Below, in pieces: positions 34,013 to 45,413 of a DNA stretch of 64,000 nucleotides. A program made the translations under genes and the position numbers. Below the pieces are notes generated by a model. It saw nothing but the letters and a program-made list of their open reading frames with translations, had not been told where the DNA came from and did no database searches. The number at the start of each line of letters is the position of its first letter. Positions within the stretch are counted from its first letter, which is position 1. The stretch covers positions 55,944,451 to 56,008,450 of the forward strand of contig OX424556.1 of NCBI GenBank assembly GCA_949152475.1. The letters run 5' to 3'. This stretch comes from Terebella lapidaria (lineage: Eukaryota; Annelida; Polychaeta; Terebellida; Terebellidae).

Positions 34013-37000
34013 CAGTGTTCAAAACTAATTGGAAATACAACCAGACCGCAGGGCTGGTAAGTCCTAAAAGTTACCAGCCCTGCCCAAAAGTTACCTGCCC
34101 TGTTTTGGAAGTTAAATAAGTGAGTGATATTTTGAAAATAAAATACAACAAGGATTGCCATCTTTCATAGAGTTTATTCTTCAATGCACAATGCAAATCA
34201 TAACCATCCATACAATAACAAATGTTCAATACTGAATGTTCAAGTCGATAACTAAATGCAATACTGTATTCAAAATTTCAAACTCCAAATTCTAAGTACA
34301 AACGTGTACTTCATCACTTCAGTACCAACTCATGATACTTTTATTCACATTCAGAGTCAGAATCATCCTCACCCAACTGACCAAAGTCGATATCGGACTC
34401 GGATTCCGAGCTACATTGAGACTGAGAGTTGTTGTTACTCTCCTGATCAGTTTTCCCACCCAGCTTTCTTCTCCTGATGAAATTTGGTCTCCTGTTGTGA
34501 TTTGAGTTCCAATGATGAATCGCAGGAGTGGGGTCGAATGTCGTAACTGGGTCTGAGATCAGCTGGATGGTCATCAACATGGTCAACGTGGAGCTTTTCA
34601 GACGATTCCTGTATGATGTTTTTGTCACTTTTAGCTGTGAAAAGCCCCTCTCACACTCCGCACTTGTTGCTGGTATCGAGAGGATTAGATCAACAACGTC
34701 TAGGAAGTTTGCAAACCTGCCTCTGTACAAGGAGTTGATCTGAACCCAGTTCATTTGGTGGGGTTTGTGACTGAGGGAAAACATGTAAATGTTCAATGTG
34801 TATTTACTATTAGCAATAAATTTTCAATATGTATTTACTATTAGCAATATCTCCAACGAAAATGTACTATGCTAATACTATTAATACGATGTATTACCAA
34901 GTTTACTAAGGAAACTGATCATGTAATTCATGTTCAAATGTTAATATACCTAGTGTACATTTCCTGTTTGAGTTGGGTCCACTCTGGTTCCACCATATAA
35001 ATGTCAACCCCATGGTTTTGTAGCAGCTCACGGTAGTGATCGACTAAAGCCGCTAAGTATGCATCTCCAAAATCTGTGAACAAACGAAAATATTTTGCAC
35101 CTATTAAAACCACTCAAATCACAATCTGTGAAGTAAGAAAAAATACAGAATATTTTTAATCAATACCAGCAGCGTCAGTATAAGTTGGAGGCCAACATGT
35201 CAAGTCTGCCAACTTAGTTGCTTCAAGCAGACCAGAATCTAGGTCGGAGAATCGATTCTCTACAGATCTGATGAGGGCCGTGGAGACCTTTGTGAACTCT
35301 GACTTTATTGTCCCTTCTTCGCCTTGGAGTTTTTCACCTTGATACACATTTTCACTAGCTTCCAGAGATGATGCGAATTCCCGTTGTTTTGGCCCAGGCC
35401 TGAATGATGCAGAAATTTACAAAATGTAAATGTATGTATAATGTGTACAATGTACATGTTTTTTTTAAAGCAAAAACGCAATGTAGTGATGCAGGCATGT
35501 AGTCTATGATGTAGATCTATTCAGTATACTATCAATACTATTCACATGCCTCGTCTTGAGTTTTTCCAAGCTGGCGATCACTGCTACTATTTGTTGATGC
35601 ACTGTGTACACACAGGAAGCTTTGTTTTGCAACGCCATTGACAGGTTCACCAGAATTGCCAAAAGATCAACCATGAAGTGGGCAAATTGTATCACTTGTA
35701 ACGATCGAAGCTCTCGCAGGAGGAATTTTGCCTTGGCTTGAACAGCTGATTGACTTGGAGTGATGACAACCTGCAATTATTTATTTATTTATTTATTTAT
35801 TGTGTGCCTGTTTAAATGTGGCAGTGTGAGTGTGACAGTATGAGTGTGACATACTAAGTATTGAGATCTGCAAAAGAAGCAACCACCAAAATGGTTAATA
35901 CTGTAAATTATGATAAATGTAGATGAATATCACTGCAATCACACAGTATCATATTATATGTTACCTGGCCAAGGTGCATGATATAGGCTTTGTAGCCTCG
36001 AAACATGCTGGCGATGGCTCTTTGGGTGTGATTAACCCATCTCGTACCACCGACCCTGAGAGGTGTGACAGGTGCCTCCCCTACAGCGTTGAATGCTCGT
36101 TTCAAACCAGCGGTTTGCTTTGGACTTTTGTGGTAAAACTTGAAAAGCTCATGCAGAAGTGTATCAACTTTTTTGTAGATTGGAGATAGCTTCATGGCAT
36201 CTTTGAAAGAAAGCTCAACTCTGTGCGCCATACACTTGACCAGGACAATGGAGCTGTGGACATCGCTTCGAAACAGTGAAATAACACCATTTTGCATACC
36301 AGAGTTCACACTAGCACCGTCTGAGGTGAAACCAACTATCTTCCTGAGTACATCATCCATTGATATATTTGTGAACACGATGGCCCTCATGATGGAGTTG
36401 AATATGCCTCTCGCATTGGCGGTCTCACAGTCAATCATCCCAAGAAAGTAACAGTAAACCTGCCCATGAATGGCGAAGTGGATGTACACTATTTCATTTT
36501 CCACAACAGATATGTCTGTCGAACCATCCGACATCAGTGAGGCGAACTTGGCTTCCAACAATTTACTTTCAATGACATCAGCACGAACATACTCGCTAAT
36601 AGCCACCATGAACTGCTTGCAGCTTACGTCATTTCGATAACTCTGGCCAATATCAACACCTTTTCGCTCATCAGTCTGACACATCCACACAAAATCTGTG
36701 ATTGGCCTGCAGTGTTTCGCAATAGCATGCGTGTTTATGAATAACTTCGTCAGGCGGTCAAAAGTTTTGGCATTTAATTGTTGCAATGCCTTTTGTGCAG
36801 GCTGCTCACCTGGCTTTGCATTCCTTGCCGCATACTTTATCTGAGCAAACTGGTGACCCTCGGACTTTTCATGACCCACAAGTCCATCATGTCGTAGATT
36901 TTTACATCCCAACACGAATGGCCCATTAGCGTATTTACGATATCTACTTGCGTCCTGCAAGGCACCGGCTTTCCCATCTGTCGCTGACTGACCAAATTCA

Positions 37001-37657
37001 CTTCTGCACACTCTACAGTGCAGTTCATTTTCGTCTTCATCAATGACAAGCCACGATTCAAATTCATGCTTCCATGAAGGTATGATCTTGCGCTTTCTTT
37101 TTGTGGCATCGTATACCTTGTTGGCGGCTTTGCTGTCAACTTTTGTTTTTTTTTCTTTTGGTTCGAGGCCAAGAAATTGCCGCAACATGACCACGCGTTC
37201 TTGCGTCTCTCTACTGCTATTGATTATATCTGTTTCTGTTAGGTAGTCTGTGATTGGCTGTTGAAATGACGTCGTTCGACATAAGAACCAATGAGATAGC
37301 GCGATGTATTTCAATGTTGGAAGTGAAGGATGGTGTGGTTCATCGTGGTTTTACCGACAATGGGAATTCCCCAGTTTCAGATAGACAGTTCGACAAACAT
37401 TTATCGTGTTTGTATAGATTTTATTTCTGAATAAAACAATCATGAGATTCACGTCGCAGTCTTGCAGCAGTGATTACTAGATACGGACACCAGTATATAT
37501 TAGAAATACCCAGTTATTTTTGAATATTTCGTAAATATCGTTGGAAATATGATTCAAATATCAACCAGACCATCGGGCAGGAAACTTGGCAAAGTTACAC
37601 GCCCGTCACAAAAGTTACCCGTCTCGGGCGTGCGGGCGGGCGTTATTTTGAACACTG
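34013..37657 (-). mobile_element. Complete hAT DNA transposon (3645 bp) with TIRs and 8-bp TSD
   Basis: The termini CAGTGTTCAAAAC... (left) and ...TTATTTTGAACACTG (right) are inverted repeats, and the element is flanked on both sides by ATTGTATT. Subterminal repeats built on AAGTTACC and GCCC-rich words lie just inside both ends (34047-34106 and 37566-37640), typical transposase-binding regions. Between them lies one minus-strand multi-exon transposase gene. Perfect target duplications and open transposase exons indicate a recent insertion that may still be close to functional, though one splice junction could not be resolved by eye. Confidence 0.95.
34341..37314 (-). CDS. hAT transposase, multi-exon (ZNF862/DUF4371-like)
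   Basis: Exons on the minus strand: 35965-37314 (start uncertain; first in-frame ATG 37188), about 35549-35770, 35167-35399, 34950-35073 and 34341-34770 (stop). The last three join in frame at GT/AG borders; the second-third junction does not resolve cleanly. The first exon has a zinc-finger-like CRVCRSEF...HEKSEGHQF, then the RNase H-like core with catalytic aspartates in SDGSTDIS and GFTSDGASVN and the CMAHRVELS motif. The last exon is the hATC dimerisation region (LILSIPATSAECERGFSQLK) with an acidic tail. It cuts and pastes the element via the TIRs. AATAAA overlaps the stop near 34338. Confidence 0.88.
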
Positions 37658-40019
37658 ATTGTATTTCAATGATGATAGGAGACGAGTATGTAACCAATTA
37701 CAAGACACCAGCAATTGTAGTTAGACCTACAATTAGCTGAATAGGGAGCGGGCTTATGGTAAAATAAGCAAGTATGGGGAGTGAAAAAATCTATTATCAG
37801 AGGAAAAAATAAGTTTGGATGGCGGTGTGAAAATCAACTACCCCGAACATCCGTACTTGCTGGTCTGCTGTTTGGACAGACTGGAGCCGGAAAGCTCTCT
37901 GTGGGTGTAGATACACACAGTTACGGTACCCAAAATCCTCTGACTGGATCCACTGCAAAGAAGATTTTTTGAATGCGTTAAGGTATCAAACGACCGAGGC
38001 CGCACAATTACAAATAACCATAAAACCGACATATATCAAATATCGATGTCTTTCATATTCCAATGTACGTATGTAGACATTCTACCATGCTTATGTCTAG
38101 GATGCATCGAATATGAGTCGCTCTGAGCTATTTTGGTTTCAATTGTAGTTATTCCTGTCTTCTGTTATAGCATGTATGCAGATATACATATATCCTTAGC
38201 TGCTCAGTTATATATGTTGTGGCGTGTTATTTTCATGTATGTATTGACGCATGAGATGCTTATCATGCAAATGACTCAAGCTTTGAAGAAACCTTTCATC
38301 ATATTTTATTTTCGTCTGGAACAAGTTACTGATTATGCAAGAATCACAGATAACATCAATTGATATTGTGATGTTTCATGTATATGGCGCTATATCATAG
38401 TTATATAGCTTTGAATAACACAACCACTGTTTCGACAATATCCCCAATTCACATGACTCTTGTTGGTCCACTGCCATTCAAGCATCAGTACTTTAGGCAG
38501 GTTGGAGTTTTGCTGCAAGGGACATAAGAATAGCATGCAGGTTCTGATAATAGCAATCAAAACAACTCCGCTTTTAAAATCAATATAATTTATATGCATC
38601 AGATTACCAGCTCGTCGTCATTTAAATTGAAAGATGACATGACACTCTCTGTGATGCTTAATTTCCAGGTGCCAGTCGTCATGTAGTGATGAAATTGGGG
38701 CATTTGAACACTGTTCATGGCGATCATTCCCATGACGAAGTACTAGTACTCTGGAGAAGTATCCTGGTCATCAAGTAATCATTATAACGGGTGATTCAGT
38801 GGACAAATGCATGTTGATTCCCCTTTAGTCGTCAAATTTTTATATTCTCAGACATTTTGACCCTGGTCCGGACACTGGCATCACAATTCATATCACAAAA
38901 TTGGGAATTTAAAGAAATGACCAAAAATTGATAGGTTGTGTCATCCAGTGAAAGAGTCGAATACGTGGTATGTTAATTGCATTGCCATGTAACGCTTCAC
39001 ACACATTATCGACCAGCCTCACTGTAAGTCGTACATTATCCTCATGTAAAGGTTTTTCATGTCAGACATGCAATATAAGACACGGATTAATAACAAGATC
39101 ATAAATACACAGTTCATCGGACGAAATGATGTGATGAAGGCTCATCAGTTGAGTTTACGATCTTGTACTAAACGTCTTAATCTTATGCTTATATATCTGG
39201 CGAAGTATTCTTCAACTGATCATATCATTATGGTTTTTACATCAGATTTGCGTTGAATGCCTAAATTTTAAATCGTCAGGCTATGTCCTGTACGAAGTCG
39301 CTCAATTACCTTTGAATCAGGTGCACGCAACAGCCACACCCCATGGTGTATATGCTAGTGTATATTATTACAAACTACACATCCCAAGAGGATGAAGTTA
39401 TACACAGTAATACATTCAGTTCCATCAACTCAGTAGCCTTTTGGCTTGTGATTAGGTACTTAATATGTACTTGTCATATCTCTAATCCCCGGGGTTTGTT
39501 TCGGATTTCTAAAGTATTTTCATAGGTTGTTGGGCAGTTGTATACTAATTCCATCAGGTGTACAGTAGAAACAACTATATTCAGCACACTGTCTGCCCCT
39601 GATGACGCCAGTGTGTCTTTTGATAAACTGTTTGGTCGGGCTTTGTTTCTATTGCAAACTGTATTTTACGTTTGTTATTGGAATCATCAAAATTTGGCTA
39701 TATTGGTGGTAATAGATTGATACTTACATAATATAGCGCTGTCGTCTGGCTGACAAACATAATACATATATAATTGTGTAACCATATGAAAAGTCTCACA
39801 TGGAGTACGTGCTCAACGAACCGTGTCCATCTAACAAATCTATACTGTCAAGAAAATATACACACTATCCTCGTGGATCATCCAGTTACATAAATGTATT
39901 AAGTGGTTTGCCAACGAAACAACCAAATCAATACCAATATACATGATACCAATACCAAGTGTAAAATATTCCTACCGATTAAAACTGATGCCAGTGTTAG
40001 GCAAAATCAGGACATTTGA
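37658..40019. other. Non-genic repeat debris; right TSD at its start
   Basis: 37658-37665 is the right hAT target duplication ATTGTATT. 38000-38350 is a further diverged copy of family R1 (compare 24140-24400). 39540-39730 is a copy of repeat family R2 (see 42256-42445). No genes recognised. Confidence 0.5.
39540..39730 (+). repeat. Repeat family R2, copy 1
   Basis: Aligns with 42256-42445 in reverse orientation and, more weakly, 43690-43870. All three could encode a short peptide resembling TLSAPDxAxVSFDK...ALFLLQ, so R2 may derive from a coding element. No wider frame is visible. Confidence 0.6.
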
Positions 40020-40345
40020 AGGAACGTATTGAGCCCCCAAATATGGTCATAAAGAGGTGGAATCTATTGTCCGGACGAGTGACTATGTCCTGTTGCATTT
40101 GTGGCAATCGTGATGAATTCCACAAAATTAATAAGCAAATCAGTCTAGCAGCATAGCTGCATACATGTGACATTATCTGGTGTACTTAACAACCGGATCT
40201 TGATGATGTCGATATAATTTCGTAAAAGCGCTATTCTCATTAAATCATCCTTGTTGAAGTTCAGATAGCTGGAAACAATGTACGCATATCTGCTCTGGTA
40301 TAGCAAATAATCTGTGAGACAAACATCATACGCTGGAGACAGTCA
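40020..40345 (-). mobile_element. Old copy of the Penelope-like RT element, 3' part
   Basis: Aligns to 29985-30310: shared 'gtacttaacaaccggatc', 'gatgatgtcgatataattt', 'gtgagacaaacatcatac' and the UTR core. Much more diverged than the 48.4-kb copy, with the coding region decayed. Confidence 0.6.
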
Positions 40346-42255
40346 ATGCAGTATACTCACACTGTACGTAGGAACACAGTAATACATTCAGTTCCATCAT
40401 ATCCCGACCAAATCTTTGTAAAACGGTACGTATATCATTTTTGTTCAGCTTGTCAAAACGTGCTTCATCCGAGACAGGTGTAAGCTGGGTACTTCACAAT
40501 AGAGAGGGGGTGTTGTGTACAGTTTCTTATCATAGACATGTCAGTACCATATCATAGGTCCACATAGGCCAACATGGGGCCAACGTCATGCCAAAACTCA
40601 CTTTCAAGGGCCTTGTCCGGTCAGTTCTACCTTGGGCATTTTGGAAGACTTTGCATGGTTTGTATCCTTGAGTGTAGATTCAGTTCTGAAGTGATTAGCC
40701 TATTTCATCCTGGATCTGTAACCGTTGTTAGTTTATTCTGACGACTTAGCGACGACCCTTCAATTTCATTCAATGTGATTTGCTATCGTTGTGTTATGTG
40801 AAATCAGAGCTAATGAACTAACTCAATTACACTGTATGAATCAACCTAAAACCACTAACACCACAAGATCACAATCTTTATGTTCATACATCAATGTCCG
40901 TGATACAAGGTGAAGATGATACATAAAGTTACATCCTCTCCAAAATGTGTAAAATACAGGCGAACAATTGCTCGTCTTTATCCACAAGCGCTCGCATTCG
41001 GAGCTCAAGTGCTTACCGCATATGCTGGTGACAACAACAGACGGCAAGAATTGACCAGAACCACAACGATTTCGGCAATCGGCCGTAGTTTACACTAGAC
41101 AATCGACCAACAGGATTTGATTAGCCACTATAAATTTGTATCTCATTCCGATATTATGGGATACGACGGCTGTATATCATAACAACATATCAACATTCTG
41201 TTAGTGGTTAGAACCTTTCAATACACAATAAAAACATTCTCGTCACCATCGGGCGTTTATGATGATAACGACAAGTGCCTAAGATCTATGACCGACATTT
41301 CTCAGATATTTTCACAGCGAGGCCAATAACGAGATCAGAAAAAGAGCTCACACCAAAGCCCCAACAAATCATGTCTGTGAAACAGTCACTGGGATGTACT
41401 TCAGTGACTACTTCAGAGGGACCTGTGGATTACACTGTGATATGAAACTCAAACCAAAGAGGATTAGTTGCGAATTTTTGCACAACCGACTGGATTACAC
41501 ATTGATCTTCAGAGACTTATTACCATCACAGACCACTTGTCACGAGATGTTCATATGCTGGATTTTGCAACATATGCAAACAAATTATATGCGCATGTAC
41601 TAACAGTTCACGGTTAAATTAGCTATCTTCGTTAAGACTGGAGCAGCGGTAATTTCAAGGAATGGCCTCATACGTATGGATGTGGTTCTCTCGAAAATAA
41701 ATTTTTCGAAATAGATTACCAATATTTAGTAACATCAAAACATGACATAGCATTCGTGACCTCTATTTCAATACTATTGTATCAATGTTTTGAATTAGTT
41801 TTCTTAGGGATAAGGAATCACACTCTGATCACGATGTCAAATGTCAAGAAATTTGAAATCTGGTGACTGATCATAACATGGTAAAGCCAGCCCAACACGT
41901 GTATGGGTGTCTCCATACATGAGAATCGTATTACGTTTTTGTCGTCGTGCCCATTGAACACAAAGCACCAGTACTTTACGAAGTTTCGTTGCAAGAAACA
42001 CGAGGATAGCAAACGTGTACATCATATTTCCAGCAAATCATCGTTTGAATTGAAAGACAGTAAAATAATATAATTTTAAATTCTGAAATAGTCATTTGCC
42101 TGGTAAAACCCGGTAACTGTTTGTACAAAATTCATCAATATAGTTATATATTATCAAAGCGAAGTTATCAACTTTTAAATATTTTTTACCATACGCAGTT
42201 CTCGAACACGCGAAAGTACATACTCCGGGCAAAGCACTAACGATGTATTCATATC

Positions 42256-42445
42256 TTAAATTGAACTGTCTGAATGTAAGTACCACCAATACAGCCAAAT
42301 TTTGATGATTTCAATAACAAACGTAAAATGCAACATTTGCAATAGAAACAAAGCCCAATCAAATACTTTATCAAAAGACACATTGGCCTCATCAGGGGCA
42401 GATAGTGTGGTTAACATGGTTAATGTAGTTGTTTCTACACAATAT
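42256..42445 (-). repeat. Repeat family R2, copy 2 (inverted)
   Basis: Reverse complement of 39540-39730 with moderate divergence; the peptide TLSAPDEANVSFDKVFDWAL is readable on the minus strand. Confidence 0.6.
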
Positions 42446-43689
42446 AATAATCCAGAAATGTCACCAACATGAACATGACACCTGTCGGATACAATATTGA
42501 CGGGTACCTGTCTAGACTGATAACATGAGCTGCCCGTTACAGCCAATACAACACTGGTATAACTGGGAATCCTTTACCCATACTTGATTCGTACTGCTGC
42601 CCCAGCATGTGATGTAATAGAATGGACGGTTCCATCGCCGTCTGGAACAAGTCACTTTTTATCCAAGAATTACACAAAGTGCCAATTTGCATTTTGATGT
42701 TTCATCTGGATGACGCCCGAAGGCATAATGGCTAATTTGGCACTACACGGATTCTAATTTCGATGTTTTTGTGGATGCTGTTTGATGACATTTATGAAGC
42801 AGCAGTGCAGTTCGTGAAATTGTAGTTTTGAGATTGAGTGCCATTTGCGGAGTTGTCTACCGTAATTGAAGCACCAATACTTTTGGAAAGTTTGGTTAAC
42901 AAGACACATGATTCAACAGTTCTTGAAAAAAGCAGATATCAAACGGTATTTTTAATAACTAAGTGATCACCATTTATATAAAAAATCTCGAGTGCTACTG
43001 TACCACTGGGTAATAATCTGATATATGTATACAAGGTCAATCACGATAATTATTTTTACTTCTCAATTTCAGAAATGACGGTATTTTGGACACAAATTAG
43101 CACTCGGGGTCATTTCTTCACTGTATCGTTTTAGGTTTAGTGGACATTTCCATATTGGTGGTGGATCTCCCCGATCGTGGTCATTGTGGAACCGTCATCT
43201 TCCTGTACGTTATAGCTCAAACGTTTCTCGAAACTTAGCTAGGCTCACTCGCTTGCACATTACAAAACTAACAATTGCATTAACACACATTTAGTTGATG
43301 GGTGGAGTCAACTTACTCCATCAAACAAACAATTAGATAATTATCCCGTTGATAGCATCACGATGTTGAGTCTCACACATAATATAAACTAGTCCTATGA
43401 TGAGTATAAGCCTCACATTATGTGTTGATATGAGTAAGGTTTATCCATGTCATGTCTCCCTGCGATGTATAATATATAAAATAATACATTTAATTGCTCA
43501 TGAAATTATATCACGTGGTGCCATGGTGTGATTTCCGATGGCTAACAAACATGTAGGGGCCTACACCTTTTGTTTAATATGAGTACAACTCAATTCAAAG
43601 CTCAAATTACTCAGGTAACACAAAAGATGTATGTTTGTTTGCCACCAGAATCACACCGTAACGGCACCTGACGTACAGGCCCTATTGAA

Positions 43690-43870
43690 TTTCGTATGAT
43701 AATTCCATCAAGTGCATGGTTGAAGCAACTTTTTTGCACACCGTCTTACCCTGATGGCACCGATAAAGCTTTGAATGAAGCTTTATTTTTTTCTGAAAAA
43801 ACTGCATTTCAAATTTGCTATTGACATGATCAAAATCTTATTATAGTGGTCGTAATATGTTGGAAACACA
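43690..43870 (+). repeat. Repeat family R2, copy 3 (degenerate)
   Basis: Weaker match to 39540-39730 (shared 'ttccatcaagtg', 'ctgatggcacc', 'gcatttcaaatttgctattg'). Confidence 0.45.
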
Positions 43871-44879
43871 CAATGGAAGACCCTCAGACGTGTAATTCAA
43901 AGTTCATCAGACGAAATGTTTCATGACGTTTCGCGCACATGAATTACGAAATTAAATCTGAGTAAGGGTCGTCAGTTGAAGTCACGATTGTTTTCCACCC
44001 CGTACTAAACCAATCACATTATAATCATTCGAATTTACTTTAACAAGATATAACATATTCTAGATATAACATATCTTAGTCCAATTCGATTCATCGGGTG
44101 TATGTTTATTTCAGTGTGTATTCCATTGTGATCAATACAGGAGACTGACTAATCTTCCAGGTTTTCATAATTTTAATAAAAATTTATCGGCCAAATTACT
44201 ATTGATATATCCAGCCGACCCAATGTAACTCATACCCTGACTACACTTTGCAAGAGATATATTCAATAAATCATCACAACCTTATTACCCATATTCGGTA
44301 TCAAACAAAATTGCCTTCGAGCACTTGGACGAAAGTTGAATGGTACATTTAGATGACATTTCAGTGCACCATTGTTCACTTTGAGTGGTATGAAGATCAG
44401 GTGTCCAATATCAAACTAAAAAGTGACAGTTTTAATACTATCCATTATAAAACTTTGCAAATCTGGTCGCTTGCAAAATCGTTTCGCTGAGTCACCGTCT
44501 AGAATAACCACGACAATTGAAGAAATCAGTGTCCAAATATTATCACTGATCACTTTACTGTCACACTCCATTTTAATTTACGGCCATCAGTATGTCATAC
44601 ATGTGGTACTACGGAGTTTAAAAAAAAAACTGTTACCAAATATCGAGCAAAAATCAAATTCGGCGAAATTATATCTATAGACTACAAAAAAGCTGAAATC
44701 ATCATTCTATGATTCCCATGCTCTTCGTAAAAAATAAAATTCGACAAGGTCAGGAAGCGAAAGTAGACAATATATTGAGTCAAATCTCGAACGAACTCGG
44801 TTCACTCCTTCGTGGTGACGCATAATTTGTAATTTACTGATATACAAAAAATACTAGCGAATGAACATGGAGATTTTCG

Positions 44880-45335
44880 CAAAAGTAATTACTGTAGTTC
44901 CTACTCCGAACGTTGGGTCTACCCCCTGTTCGTCATCTACCCCATGAAAGTGCGCCACCGGCGGTGGCGGGAGATTTTGTCGTATGAATAAACGCGATAT
45001 CAACACAGTTTTGTTTTATTTACAAGACAAGTATGATACCAAACACCAAACAATCCGCAAGACTAAACTTGAAATCCATGGACAAAATTTACACAATCGG
45101 TATGTTAAGGTTGGACAAAAATTCAAATTGGTGATCAAGGTCCGAGCAATTTGAATAGCTATGACATCTTATCTATCAAATACCTGATTATTTCCACACA
45201 GCTCTTTGTATGATCCTGTCGATGGCTCTTCAAACAATCACGGTCACAATTTTGAAAGCACAGAGATCCGCCATCTGTGTATGCCACTCGATCACGTGAC
45301 CGGTCATGTGATCGTTTCAGGGATGATGTGAAATT
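44880..45335 (+). repeat. Repeat family A, left copy of an inverted pair
   Basis: Aligns as reverse complement with 58555-58905: both contain 'gtgcgccaccg...ggtggcgggag', 'aataaacgc.atatcaacaca', 'caaacaatcacggtcacaat' and 'atgccactcgatcacgtgac'. This copy carries about 100 extra bases near 45030-45130. Outer edge near 44880, inner edge near 45335. Probably a non-autonomous element, or an arm of a larger inverted structure. Confidence 0.75.
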
Positions 45336-45413
45336 CGGAATCTGATTTATCGAATGGTTTCACACGTGTTCATGTTCACAACATGGAGCAAGAATTTGAT
45401 TCAGTTACAGCAC

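Larger units (their letters stand above)
40346..44879. other. Non-genic repeat mosaic
   Basis: Contains R2 copies at 42256-42445 (minus) and 43690-43870 (plus). 43890-44040 is related to 39105-39250. The segment at about 41880-42060 resembles 38395-38640. Reading frames are short and unsupported. The rest is AT-rich sequence with nothing recognised. Confidence 0.5.
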
